Shown here: positions 37,403-46,508 of the stretch, in pieces | Numbering within the stretch: position 1 is the stretch's first letter | Layout of the letters: every line of letters begins with the position of its first letter | NCBI RefSeq assembly: GCF_900198195.1 | Contig: NZ_LT899436.1 | Coordinates: 1,157,501 to 1,221,500 of the forward strand | Source: Tenacibaculum jejuense | GTDB taxonomy: Bacteria; Bacteroidota; Bacteroidia; Flavobacteriales; Flavobacteriaceae | Length of the DNA: 64,000 nt | Reading direction: 5' to 3' | Made by a program: the position numbers and the translations under genes | The notes under the pieces: generated by a model | The model's input: the letters and a program-made list of their open reading frames with translations, nothing else | The model's database searches: none | Told to the model about the DNA's origin: nothing

Positions 37403-38380
37403 ATGATTTTACAAGGAAAAAAAATAGTAGTAACAGGCGGAGCTGGTTTTATAGGTTCGAATCTATGTGACAAGCTTATTGAAATGGACAATGAAGTAGT
37501 TTGTTTTGATAATTTTGCAACAGGAAAAAGAGAGAATATAATTCACTTATTAAATCATCCAAAATTTAAATTAATAGAAGGAGATATTCGAAATCTAGAA
37601 GATTGTAAAAAGGCCGTAGAAAATGGAGAGTTTGTTTTACATCAAGCTGCTCTAGGTTCAGTACCAAGATCGATCAAAGATCCAATAACCTCTAATGATG
37701 TTAATGTAGGAGGTTTTCTAAATATGTTAGTTGCCTCTAGAGATGCAGGAGTAAAAAGATTTGTTTATGCCGCAAGCTCTTCTACCTATGGAGATTCAGA
37801 AGCTTTACCAAAAGTTGAAGATAAGATAGGAAAACCATTGTCTCCTTATGCGATTACAAAATATGTAAATGAATTATATGCTGATGTTTTTTCTAAAACT
37901 TACGGAGTAGAAACTATCGGTTTACGTTATTTTAATGTTTTCGGAAGAAGGCAGGATCCTAACGGAGCTTATGCAGCTGTGATTCCAAAATTCGTTAAAT
38001 TATTGATGGATAATAAATCTCCAGTTATCAATGGAGATGGTACTTATTCAAGAGATTTTACATATATTGATAATGTTGTTCAAGCTAATCTTCTTTGTTT
38101 AGCAACGAAAAGTAAAGAAGCCATTAATACAGTTTATAATGTTGCTTATGGAGAAAGAAATACTTTAATTGATTTAGTGAAATATTTAAAAGAGTATTTA
38201 TCTAAGTTTGATGAAAAAATTAATTTGATAGAACCAGAACACGGTCCCAATCGACAAGGAGATATACCACATTCATTAGCTGATATTAATAAAGCTAAAG
38301 AGTTGTTGAATTATAATCCAGAATTTTCTTTAGAATCAGGATTAAAGGAAGCAGTAACTTGGTATTGGGAAAATTTATAA
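37403..38380 (+). CDS. UDP-GlcNAc C4-epimerase-like SDR (WbpP/TviC type)
   Basis: Extended short-chain dehydrogenase with the NAD loop TGGAGFIGSNL, the SSSTYG strand, and catalytic Tyr/Lys in PYAITKYVNE; NVFGRRQDPNGAYAAVIP is typical of the WbpP/TviC group. It starts at the ATG at 37403 (325 aa); a TTG at 37385 is also in frame. With the dehydrogenase that follows it could supply UDP-GalNAcA. Confidence 0.82.
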   Translation: MILQGKKIVVTGGAGFIGSNLCDKLIEMDNEVVCFDNFATGKRENIIHLLNHPKFKLIEGDIRNLEDCKKAVENGEFVLHQAALGSVPRSIKDPITSNDVNVGGFLNMLVASRDAGVKRFVYAASSSTYGDSEALPKVEDKIGKPLSPYAITKYVNELYADVFSKTYGVETIGLRYFNVFGRRQDPNGAYAAVIPKFVKLLMDNKSPVINGDGTYSRDFTYIDNVVQANLLCLATKSKEAINTVYNVAYGERNTLIDLVKYLKEYLSKFDEKINLIEPEHGPNRQGDIPHSLADINKAKELLNYNPEFSLESGLKEAVTWYWENL

Positions 38381-38384
38381 AACA

Positions 38385-39662
38385 ATGAGCGAGCCGAAAA
38401 TAGGAGTCATAGGATTAGGATATGTAGGATTACCTTTAGCTAGGTTATTCGCTACAAAATATTCAGTTGTTGGTTTTGATATTAATAAAAGCAGAATATC
38501 GGAATTAAAATCGGGAGTAGATTCAACTCTAGAGGTTGATGATGAAGTGTTGAATTCTGTAATAGTTGATAAGAATACTGGTTCAAAAGGGTTGTACTGT
38601 TCTTCAGATGTAAATGATTTAAAAGACTGTACCATTTTTATAGTGACAGTACCCACACCAACAGATAAAAATAATCGTCCAGTTTTAACGCCATTAATAA
38701 AAGCTAGTGAAACAGTAGGTGGAGTTTTAAAGAAGGAGGATATAGTAATTTATGAATCTACAGTTTACCCTGGAGCCACAGAGGAAGATTGTGTGCCAGT
38801 TTTAGAGGTGGTTTCTGGTATGAAATTCAATCAAGACTTCTTTGTTGGGTATTCGCCAGAAAGAATAAATCCAGGCGATAAGTTACACACAGTAGATAAA
38901 ATTTTAAAAGTAACATCAGGTTCTACGCCACAAGTAGGCAAGATTGTTGATGAACTATATAAGTCAGTTATCACAGCTGGAACACATTTGGCTCCAACAA
39001 TTAAAGTAGCGGAAGCAGCAAAAGTAATAGAGAATTCTCAAAGAGATATAAATATTGCTTTTGTTAATGAGTTGGCAAAAATTTTCAATCTAATGGATAT
39101 TAATACTCATGATGTTTTGGAAGCTGCTGGAACAAAATGGAATTTCTTGCCTTTTAAACCAGGTCTAGTCGGAGGGCATTGTATAGGTGTAGATCCATAT
39201 TATTTAGCACAAAAAGCTCAAGAGTATGGTTACCATCCTGAGATTATTTTAGCAGGAAGAAGATTAAATGACAGTATGGGGGAGTATGTGGCTTCAGAAG
39301 TTATTAAATTAATGATAGGCAACGATCTTAGAATTAAAGACGCAAAAGTTTTGATTCTAGGTATCACATTTAAAGAAAATTGTCCAGATGTAAGAAATAC
39401 AAGAGTCGTGGATGTGGTTAATGCGCTAAAAGAGTATGGCGTTAGTGTAGATATTTTTGATCCATGGGCAAATGAAGATGAGGTTTTAAAAGAATATAAT
39501 TTAAGCTCAACAACAAAAGTACCAAAAGAAAAGTATAGTGCACTAGTTCTAACTGTCGCTCATAAAGAGTTTAATAATCTAAACCTTGAGATGTTAAAAG
39601 CGGATAATGCTGTCGTTTATGATGTCAAAAATGCGCTAATAAATAAAGATAAAACATTATAG
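38385..39662 (+). CDS. UDP-HexNAc 6-dehydrogenase (TviB/WbpO type)
   Basis: 425 aa nucleotide-sugar dehydrogenase with the N-terminal NAD loop IGVIGLGYVGLPLA and the catalytic Cys266 in GLVGGHCIGVDPYYL. The sequence around it is that of the UDP-GlcNAc/GalNAc branch rather than of UDP-glucose dehydrogenase. It would make UDP-GlcNAcA or UDP-GalNAcA, the substrate needed by WlbA and the epimerase partners upstream. It starts 5 bases after the previous stop. Confidence 0.87.
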   Translation: MSEPKIGVIGLGYVGLPLARLFATKYSVVGFDINKSRISELKSGVDSTLEVDDEVLNSVIVDKNTGSKGLYCSSDVNDLKDCTIFIVTVPTPTDKNNRPVLTPLIKASETVGGVLKKEDIVIYESTVYPGATEEDCVPVLEVVSGMKFNQDFFVGYSPERINPGDKLHTVDKILKVTSGSTPQVGKIVDELYKSVITAGTHLAPTIKVAEAAKVIENSQRDINIAFVNELAKIFNLMDINTHDVLEAAGTKWNFLPFKPGLVGGHCIGVDPYYLAQKAQEYGYHPEIILAGRRLNDSMGEYVASEVIKLMIGNDLRIKDAKVLILGITFKENCPDVRNTRVVDVVNALKEYGVSVDIFDPWANEDEVLKEYNLSSTTKVPKEKYSALVLTVAHKEFNNLNLEMLKADNAVVYDVKNALINKDKTL

Positions 39663-39668
39663 TTTTAA

Positions 39669-40679
39669 ATGAAAATTTTAGTAACAGGAGCTGCAGGTTT
39701 TATAGGGTTTCATTTGACTAAGAGTCTACTGGAGTTAGGACACACTGTGGTAGGTATCGATAATATAAATGACTATTATGATGTTAATCTTAAATATGAT
39801 AGACTAAAAGAATTAGGAATACTAGAAGGCTCATCTTCAAAATTTCATCATGCTTGTTACAGTGAAATTTTTCCATCTCTATCTTTTGTTAGAATGAATT
39901 TAGAAGATGGAAATAAGTTAGAAGTGTTATTTAAAGAAAATAATTTTAATGTAGTTTGTAACTTGGCAGCCCAAGCTGGAGTTCGTTACAGTATACAAAA
40001 TCCTAGAGCTTATATAGATAGTAATATAGTAGGATTTTTAAATATTTTAGAATGTTGTAGATGTAACAAGATAGATCATTTAGTTTATGCTAGTAGTTCT
40101 AGTGTATATGGAATGAACTCTAAAATTCCTTTTTCAGAAGAAGATCAAGTTGATTCTCCTGTAAGTTTGTACGCTGCAACTAAAAAAAGTAATGAGTTGA
40201 TGGCACACTCTTACAGTAATCTTTATAATTTGACAACTACAGCTTTAAGATTTTTTACTGTTTATGGTCCATGGGGTAGGCCTGATATGGCACCAATGTT
40301 GTTTGCGGAAGCAATCAATAAAAATGAGCATATAAAAGTGTTTAATCATGGTGATATGGAGAGAGATTTTACCTACATCGATGATATTGTTAAAGGCATA
40401 GTAAAAGTTATTGAAAATCCTATTAGACGCAGAAAAAAATACGAAGTTTACAACATAGGTAACAATAAAACAGTTAAGTTAACTGATTTTATTGGGGAGT
40501 TAGAGCTGAATTTTAATAGAAAAGTAGAGAAACATTTATTGCCAATGCAATTAGGTGATGTGAAAAAAACATGGGCAAATGTCGATAAGTTAATGAAGGA
40601 TTATAATTATAAACCTAGTACAACAGTAAAAAAAGGGGTTTTAGAGTTTGTGAATTGGTTTATTGGTTATAAAAATTAG
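39669..40679 (+). CDS. UDP-glucuronate 4-epimerase-like SDR
   Basis: 336 aa extended SDR with TGAAGFIGFHLTKSLLE at the N-terminus, the NDYYDVNLKYDRL segment that is characteristic of UDP-glucuronate 4-epimerases, SSSSVYG, and catalytic Tyr/Lys in SLYAATKKSNE. It would turn the UDP-glucuronate made by the UDP-glucose dehydrogenase at 41233 into UDP-galacturonate. Confidence 0.85.
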   Translation: MKILVTGAAGFIGFHLTKSLLELGHTVVGIDNINDYYDVNLKYDRLKELGILEGSSSKFHHACYSEIFPSLSFVRMNLEDGNKLEVLFKENNFNVVCNLAAQAGVRYSIQNPRAYIDSNIVGFLNILECCRCNKIDHLVYASSSSVYGMNSKIPFSEEDQVDSPVSLYAATKKSNELMAHSYSNLYNLTTTALRFFTVYGPWGRPDMAPMLFAEAINKNEHIKVFNHGDMERDFTYIDDIVKGIVKVIENPIRRRKKYEVYNIGNNKTVKLTDFIGELELNFNRKVEKHLLPMQLGDVKKTWANVDKLMKDYNYKPSTTVKKGVLEFVNWFIGYKN

Positions 40680-40797
40680 AAATTTTGAAAACTCTGATTT
40701 AGATTATTATATCAATAAAATTAATATTAATTAAATTTGAAAAAACTTTGGTATATTAATATAGTTAATATATTTGTCTCTTGAAAGAAATAGAAAT

Positions 40798-41229
40798 ATG
40801 AAAGTTGGTATAACATTTAGTGCATTTGATTTACTTCATGCGGGTCATATCAAAATGTTGGAAGAAGCCAAACGTCAATGTGATTACTTGATATGCGGTC
40901 TTCAGACTGATCCAACTTTAGATAGACCAGAAAAAAATAAACCTGTTCAATCTGTAGTTGAACGTTACATTCAATTGAAAGGCTGTAAATATGTCGATGA
41001 AATTGTACCCTATGCAACAGAACAAGATTTGGAAGATATTTTAAGATCATTTCATATCAATATACGTATTATAGGAGATGAATATGCCAATAAGATGTTC
41101 ACAGGGAGAGATTATTGTGAAAAAAAAGGAATAAAATTATACTTCAATAAAAGAGAGCATCGTTTTTCAAGCAGTGGACTAAGGAAAGAAGTTCATGAAA
41201 AGGAAAGTTTAAAATCAAAGGACAGATAA
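40798..41229 (+). CDS. TagD-like glycerol-3-phosphate cytidylyltransferase family protein
   Basis: 143 aa nucleotidyltransferase with the HxGH motif in LLHAGHIKMLEEAK and the C-terminal signature RFSSSGLRKEV. It resembles enzymes that make CDP-glycerol, CDP-ethanolamine or NDP-heptose. I start it at the ATG at 40798 because the in-frame TTG at 40774 adds residues not needed for the fold. It is the only gene of this kind here; the residue it would activate is not clear. Confidence 0.8.
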   Translation: MKVGITFSAFDLLHAGHIKMLEEAKRQCDYLICGLQTDPTLDRPEKNKPVQSVVERYIQLKGCKYVDEIVPYATEQDLEDILRSFHINIRIIGDEYANKMFTGRDYCEKKGIKLYFNKREHRFSSSGLRKEVHEKESLKSKDR

Positions 41230-41232
41230 TTA

Positions 41233-42558
41233 ATGAATATAGCTGTAATAGGAACAGGTTATGTTGGGTTAGTTTCAGGTACTTGTTTTTCTGAAATGGG
41301 TAATAATGTTACCTGTATCGATATCGACCAAGCTAAAATAGAAAAACTTCATAAAGGTATTATTCCGATTTTTGAACCTGGCTTAGAAAAAATGGTTCTT
41401 AAAAATATAGAAAATAGAACACTTTCTTTCGATACATCAATTAATAACATAATAGATAATGCAGAGATAATTTTTATTGCTGTAGGGACACCTATGGGAG
41501 AAGATGGTTCAGCAGACTTACAGTTTGTACTTTCTGTTGCTAAAGAGATTGGGCAAAAGATGAATAGATCATTAATAATTGTTAATAAATCAACAGTACC
41601 AGTTGGAACAGCAGATAAGGTTAAAAATACAATTATTGATGAATTAAATAAAAGAGGTGTAAGTATAAAATTTGATGTAGTGTCAAATCCAGAATTTTTA
41701 AAAGAAGGGGATGCAATAAATGACTTTATGAAACCAGATAGGGTTATTGTTGGGGCAGAATCTCAGCATGCTTTTGTGAAAATGAAACAACTTTACAACC
41801 CTTTTTTTAGATCTCGTGAACGTTTGATAACTATGGATGTAAGATCTGCTGAAATGACAAAATATGCAGCTAATGCAATGTTAGCAACAAAAATTTCATT
41901 TATGAATGAAATAGCAAATATTTGTGAGCGAGTTGGTGCAGATGTAGAAAATGTAAGGATTGGTATAGGTTCAGATTCCCGAATAGGTTATAGTTTTATA
42001 TATCCAGGCTGTGGGTATGGAGGGTCTTGTTTCCCTAAAGATGTAAAAGCTTTAAAAAAAATAGCTGAAGAACATGATTATAAAGCTCAATTAATAGCAT
42101 CTGTGGAAGATGTTAATAATAGGCAAAAATATGTTATTGCAGAAAAAATAGTCAAACGTTTTGGAGAAAATCTAGAAGGTAAAACTTTTGGTGTTTGGGG
42201 GCTTTCGTTTAAACCGGGGACAGATGATATGAGAGAAGCTCCATCGTTGTATGTTATAAATGAATTAGTAAAAAGAGGAGCGAAAGTAAAAGCTTATGAT
42301 CCTAAAGCTATAGATGAGGCTAAAACATTTTATTTGAAAAATAACAATAGTATTGAATATTTTGAAAGAAAATATGATGTTCTCAAAAATTCAGATGCTT
42401 TAGTTTTATTGACAGAATGGAAAGAGTTCAGATCACCAGATTTCGAAGAAATAAAAAAACAATTAAATCAACCAATTCTTTTTGATGGTAGGAATCAATA
42501 TATTGCCTATGATTTAGAACAACAAGGAATTGAATATTACAGAATAGGGAAAAATTAG
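41233..42558 (+). CDS. ugd: UDP-glucose 6-dehydrogenase
   Basis: 441 aa with the NAD loop IAVIGTGYVGLVSGTCFSE, the catalytic Cys266 in GCGYGGSCFPKD, and the C-terminal GLSFKPGTDDMREAPS of UDP-glucose dehydrogenases. It makes UDP-glucuronate and pairs with the 4-epimerase at 39669. It follows the cytidylyltransferase gene by three bases. Confidence 0.93.
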   Translation: MNIAVIGTGYVGLVSGTCFSEMGNNVTCIDIDQAKIEKLHKGIIPIFEPGLEKMVLKNIENRTLSFDTSINNIIDNAEIIFIAVGTPMGEDGSADLQFVLSVAKEIGQKMNRSLIIVNKSTVPVGTADKVKNTIIDELNKRGVSIKFDVVSNPEFLKEGDAINDFMKPDRVIVGAESQHAFVKMKQLYNPFFRSRERLITMDVRSAEMTKYAANAMLATKISFMNEIANICERVGADVENVRIGIGSDSRIGYSFIYPGCGYGGSCFPKDVKALKKIAEEHDYKAQLIASVEDVNNRQKYVIAEKIVKRFGENLEGKTFGVWGLSFKPGTDDMREAPSLYVINELVKRGAKVKAYDPKAIDEAKTFYLKNNNSIEYFERKYDVLKNSDALVLLTEWKEFRSPDFEEIKKQLNQPILFDGRNQYIAYDLEQQGIEYYRIGKN

Positions 42559-42561
42559 TAA

Positions 42562-43749
42562 ATGGATTATTTAAGTTTAATAAATAGAGATAAACTTCTT
42601 TTTGAAAAAGATATTTTAGCAAACAAACTAGAACTATTAAATAGAGTTACTAGTTCTACTTTTTTAGTTTTAGGAGGGGCAGGGACTATTGGACAAGCAG
42701 TTACAAAAGAAATTTTTAAGAGAAACCCCAAAAAACTTCATGTTGTTGATATAAGTGAAAACAACCTAGTTGAGTTAGTTAGGGATATTAGAAGTTCATT
42801 TGGTTACATAGATGGAGATTTTAAAACGTATGCCCTGGATATTGGTTCGATTGAATATGATGCTTTTATAAATAAGGGAGAAGGGTACGATTATGTCTTA
42901 AATTTATCCGCATTAAAGCATGTAAGAAGTGAGAAAGACCCATATACTCTAATGAGGATGATAAAGGTAAATATCCTAAACACAATTAAAACGATAGATC
43001 AATCCATAAAAATGAATGCAAAGAAGTATTTTTGCGTTTCTACTGATAAAGCAGCAAATCCTGTTAATATGATGGGGGGATCTAAACGTATAATGGAAAT
43101 GTTTCTTATGGAAAGGAGTAAACAGATAAATATATCTACTGCTAGATTTGCAAATGTTGCATTTTCTGATGGCTCATTATTACATGGTTTTGAACAACGA
43201 ATAAAAAAAAAGCAACCAATTGCAGCACCTTCTGATATCAAAAGGTATTTTGTAGTTCCTCAAGAGTCTGGAGAATTATGTTTAATGTCATGTATTTTTG
43301 GAGAGAATAGAGATATATATTTTCCTAAGCTAGATCAGGGTCTGCATTTAATTACGTTTTCTGAAATAGCAAAAAAATTCTTAAAAGAAAAAGGATTAGA
43401 ACCTCATCTGGTAGAGAGTGAAGACGAAGCGAGATCTTCTATAAATTCCCTAATTAAAGATGGGAAATGGCCTTGTTTGTTTGGTGAAAGTAATACAACC
43501 GGAGAAAAGAGTTTTGAAGAGTTTTTTACTGAAAAAGAAACGTTAGATTTAGAAAAACATCACAATTTAGGTGTTGTGAAAAATGATCCTATGTTTGATG
43601 AAGAAAAACTAGCTTATTTTCTAAATGTTATTAGCAATTTGCGTGAAAAAAAATCATGGGACAAAGAAGAAATTGTTTCATTATTTCATAAAATGATTCC
43701 AAATTTTGGGCACAAAGAGATAGGAGTGTATTTAGACTCTAAGATGTAA
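42562..43749 (+). CDS. NDP-GlcNAc 4,6-dehydratase-like protein (CapD/FlaA1 family)
   Basis: 395 aa, soluble SDR of the CapD/FlaA1/PglF family without the N-terminal membrane region. It has VLGGAGTIGQAV for NAD binding, LNLSALKHVRSEKDP, and STDKAANPVNMMGGSKR, in which Met replaces the usual catalytic Tyr, as in the membrane-bound PglF/WbpM branch of the family. The family makes UDP- or GDP-4-keto-6-deoxy-HexNAc. Its place directly before a LegC-type aminotransferase and NeuB/NeuC homologues suggests the first step of legionaminic acid-type synthesis. Which nucleotide is used is not known. Confidence 0.78.
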   Translation: MDYLSLINRDKLLFEKDILANKLELLNRVTSSTFLVLGGAGTIGQAVTKEIFKRNPKKLHVVDISENNLVELVRDIRSSFGYIDGDFKTYALDIGSIEYDAFINKGEGYDYVLNLSALKHVRSEKDPYTLMRMIKVNILNTIKTIDQSIKMNAKKYFCVSTDKAANPVNMMGGSKRIMEMFLMERSKQINISTARFANVAFSDGSLLHGFEQRIKKKQPIAAPSDIKRYFVVPQESGELCLMSCIFGENRDIYFPKLDQGLHLITFSEIAKKFLKEKGLEPHLVESEDEARSSINSLIKDGKWPCLFGESNTTGEKSFEEFFTEKETLDLEKHHNLGVVKNDPMFDEEKLAYFLNVISNLREKKSWDKEEIVSLFHKMIPNFGHKEIGVYLDSKM

Positions 43750-43753
43750 AAAA

Positions 43754-44908
43754 ATGAACCAAACGAATACTATATTAGCATTAATCAGGAAATTATTTAA
43801 TGCTGGGAACGATGAATTTATTCCATTACATATTCCATGCTTAAATGGAAACGAGAAGAAATATTTAAATGAATGTATTGATTCCACTTTCGTTTCAAGT
43901 GTAGGGAAATTTGTTAACTCATTTGAAGACAAAGTAGCAGAATATACAAAAGCTAAGCACGCTATTGTATGTGTAAATGGTACAAATGCGCTGCATCTTG
44001 CATTATTGCTAGTCGGTGTTGAGTCTGAAGATGAGGTAATTACACAGCCTCTTACATTCATTGCTACTACCAATGCTATAACTTATGCGAATGCTACTCC
44101 TGTATTTGTAGATGTAGATAGAGATACAATGGGAATGTCCCCTGTAGCATTAAAAAAATTCTTACTTGAGAATGCGGAGTTGCGAGACGGAGTATGTTAT
44201 AATAAAATCACTAACAATAGAATAAAAGCATGTATGCCAATGCATACTTTTGGACATGCTTGTAGAATAGAAGAAATACTAAGTATTTGTAATGAATACA
44301 ATATTGAATTAGTTGAAGATGCAGCAGAAGGTATGGGAAGTGTTTATAAAGGTAAACATTTAGGTACCTTCGGAAAAGTTTCTGCAATTTCTTTTAATGG
44401 GAATAAAATAATGACTACTGGCGGAGGTGGAATAATTTTAACGGATGATGATGCTTTAGCTGCTAAGGCAAAACATCTATCAACCCAGTCAAAAATTCCT
44501 CATAAATGGGAATATGTTCATGATAATATAGGTTATAATTATAGAATGCCTAATATTAATGCAGCTTTAGGGTTAGCCCAATTAGAGAGATTAGATTTTT
44601 TTCTAGAAAACAAGAGGCAATTAGCAAAAGAATATTCAGTCTTTTTTAAAGAAAATTCAATTGAGTTTTTCGATGAGAGAGATGAAGAAAAATGTAATTT
44701 TTGGTTAAATGCTATTATTTTTAATGATAAAAAAGAAAGAGATTCTTTCTTAGAAGAAAGTAATGATGCTGGTGTCATGACAAGACCCATATGGCAGTTA
44801 ATGAATAAACTCCCAATGTTTAAAAATAACATTAAAGGAGATTTAGCTAATTCTGAGTGGTTAGAAGATAGAGTCGTTAATATACCAAGTAGTGTTAGAG
44901 AAAAATGA
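43754..44908 (+). CDS. DegT-family sugar aminotransferase (LegC type)
   Basis: 384 aa PLP enzyme that aminates a keto-sugar nucleotide. The PLP lysine is Lys218 in FNGNKIMTTGGGG, the Asp for the pyridine nitrogen is in ELVEDAAEGMG, and the N-terminal VNGTNALHLALLLVGV is typical. The overall length and the insert at about 140-155 fit the LegC/PseC-like branch in nonulosonic acid clusters. The stop overlaps the next start (ATGA). It is also the only DegT-family enzyme in the window. Confidence 0.85.
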   Translation: MNQTNTILALIRKLFNAGNDEFIPLHIPCLNGNEKKYLNECIDSTFVSSVGKFVNSFEDKVAEYTKAKHAIVCVNGTNALHLALLLVGVESEDEVITQPLTFIATTNAITYANATPVFVDVDRDTMGMSPVALKKFLLENAELRDGVCYNKITNNRIKACMPMHTFGHACRIEEILSICNEYNIELVEDAAEGMGSVYKGKHLGTFGKVSAISFNGNKIMTTGGGGIILTDDDALAAKAKHLSTQSKIPHKWEYVHDNIGYNYRMPNINAALGLAQLERLDFFLENKRQLAKEYSVFFKENSIEFFDERDEEKCNFWLNAIIFNDKKERDSFLEESNDAGVMTRPIWQLMNKLPMFKNNIKGDLANSEWLEDRVVNIPSSVREK

Positions 44909-45486
44909 GAAAACCAGATATTGTTTTAATCGGAGGAGGTGGGCACTGTATGTCAGTAATAGATGTTATTGAAAATGAAAATAAATATAATATCAAAGGA
45001 ATTCTTGACTCTGATAAAGAAACAAAAGAGGTATTGGGATATCCTGTTTTAGGAACTGATGATTTAATTACAGATTTAGTAAAAGAAAGAGTTAGTTTTT
45101 TAATCACAATTGGCCAGATAAAATCATATTCAGTAAGAGAAAAAATATCTCAAAAGTTAATAAAAGCTAGAGCAAAGTTAGCTACTGTTGTTTCACCTAG
45201 AGCTCACATTTCTAGATATTCAACGATAGGTAAAGGAACAGTTATTATGCATGATGTGATAATTAATGCTGGAGCCAAAGTAGGGGACCATTGCATAATA
45301 AATACCAAAGTAAATATTGAACATGGAGTTGAAGTAGAAAATTTTTGTCATATTTCTACATGTGCTGTTGTTAATGGAGATTCTAAGGTTGAATATGGAA
45401 CGTTTGTAGGGAGCAATGCTACCATATCTAATGGAATAGTAGTGGAAAAAAACAGCATAATTAGTGCAGGTAAATTTATTAAATGA
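44905..45486 (+). CDS. NeuD-family sugar acetyltransferase (LegH type)
   Basis: 193 aa with an N-terminal PglD-type Rossmann half (VLIGGGGHCMSVIDVIENEN) and a C-terminal left-handed beta-helix (VVSPRAHISRYSTIGKGTVI and following). Homologues N-acetylate 4-amino sugars made by LegC/PglE. It overlaps both neighbours by four bases, so the genes are translationally coupled. Confidence 0.85.
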   Translation: MRKPDIVLIGGGGHCMSVIDVIENENKYNIKGILDSDKETKEVLGYPVLGTDDLITDLVKERVSFLITIGQIKSYSVREKISQKLIKARAKLATVVSPRAHISRYSTIGKGTVIMHDVIINAGAKVGDHCIINTKVNIEHGVEVENFCHISTCAVVNGDSKVEYGTFVGSNATISNGIVVEKNSIISAGKFIK

Positions 45487-46508
45487 TGAAAAAAACTCTA
45501 ATAATAGCTGAGGCAGGTGTTAATCATAATGGAAGTATTACTACAGCAAAACAACTAATTGATGTTGCTGTTGAAGCTAAAGTAGATTTAGTGAAATTCC
45601 AAACATTTAAAGCAGATGTTATAGTCAGTAAAACTGCTAAAAAAGCTGATTATCAAATAAAGAACACAAAAGAAGAAAGTGATAGTCAATATGAAATGCT
45701 TAAAAAGCTAGAATTAAGTCATGAAGATCATTTGGAGTTAATAAGTTATTGTAAAGAGAAAGGGATTGAGTTTTTTTCTACAGCTTTTGATGTTGATGGA
45801 ATTGATTATTTAGAAAGTTTAGATTTTAGGTTGTATAAAATACCTAGCGGGGAAATAACAAATTATCCATACATAAAATCCATTGCACAAAAAAGGAAGC
45901 CAGTAATTGTTTCCACAGGAATGTGTAATTTATCAGAAATAGAGCAAGCCATTAAAATTCTTATTGAAAATGGTTTATCACGATCTGAAATAACAATATT
46001 ACACTGTAACACTGAATATCCAACCCCAATGAAGGATGTTAACCTAAAAGCAATGAAAACTATAGAAAAAGCTTTTGGTGTTAAAGTAGGATATTCTGAT
46101 CATACATTAGGAATTGAAGTGCCTATTGCTGCAGTAGCTCTAGGAGCAACTGTAATAGAAAAACATTTTACTTTAGATAGAAATTTACCTGGGCCAGATC
46201 ATAGAGCTTCATTAGAACCTCAAGAATTAAAAGATATGGTTTATGCTATTAGAAATATTGAAGAAGCAGTTTCAGGAAATGGAATTAAAGAACCAAGCGA
46301 AAGTGAAAAAAAGAATAAGAAAATTGCTAGAAAAAGTATTCATTTAAAGAATGAATTAAAAGAAGGGCAAATAATTAAAGAAGAAGATTTACAACCACTT
46401 AGACCTGGTGATGGTATTTCAACAATGCAATGGAATCAAGTTATAGGAAGAAGAGTTAGTGGAGATTTAAATAAGTTTCATAAATTGAAATGGAGTGATT
46501 TAATATGA
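45483..46508 (+). CDS. NeuB-family nonulosonic acid synthase (legionaminate/sialate synthase)
   Basis: 341 aa. It condenses a six-carbon amino sugar with phosphoenolpyruvate to a nine-carbon acid. Signatures are IIAEAGVNHNGSI at the N-terminus, VDLVKFQTFKAD, IPSGEITNYPYI, HCNTEYPTP, VGYSDHTLGIE and EKHFTLDRNLPGPDHRASLEP, then the C-terminal SAF (antifreeze-like) domain. NeuB alone does not separate sialic from legionaminic acid; the surrounding genes argue for the latter. Confidence 0.93.
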   Translation: MMKKTLIIAEAGVNHNGSITTAKQLIDVAVEAKVDLVKFQTFKADVIVSKTAKKADYQIKNTKEESDSQYEMLKKLELSHEDHLELISYCKEKGIEFFSTAFDVDGIDYLESLDFRLYKIPSGEITNYPYIKSIAQKRKPVIVSTGMCNLSEIEQAIKILIENGLSRSEITILHCNTEYPTPMKDVNLKAMKTIEKAFGVKVGYSDHTLGIEVPIAAVALGATVIEKHFTLDRNLPGPDHRASLEPQELKDMVYAIRNIEEAVSGNGIKEPSESEKKNKKIARKSIHLKNELKEGQIIKEEDLQPLRPGDGISTMQWNQVIGRRVSGDLNKFHKLKWSDLI

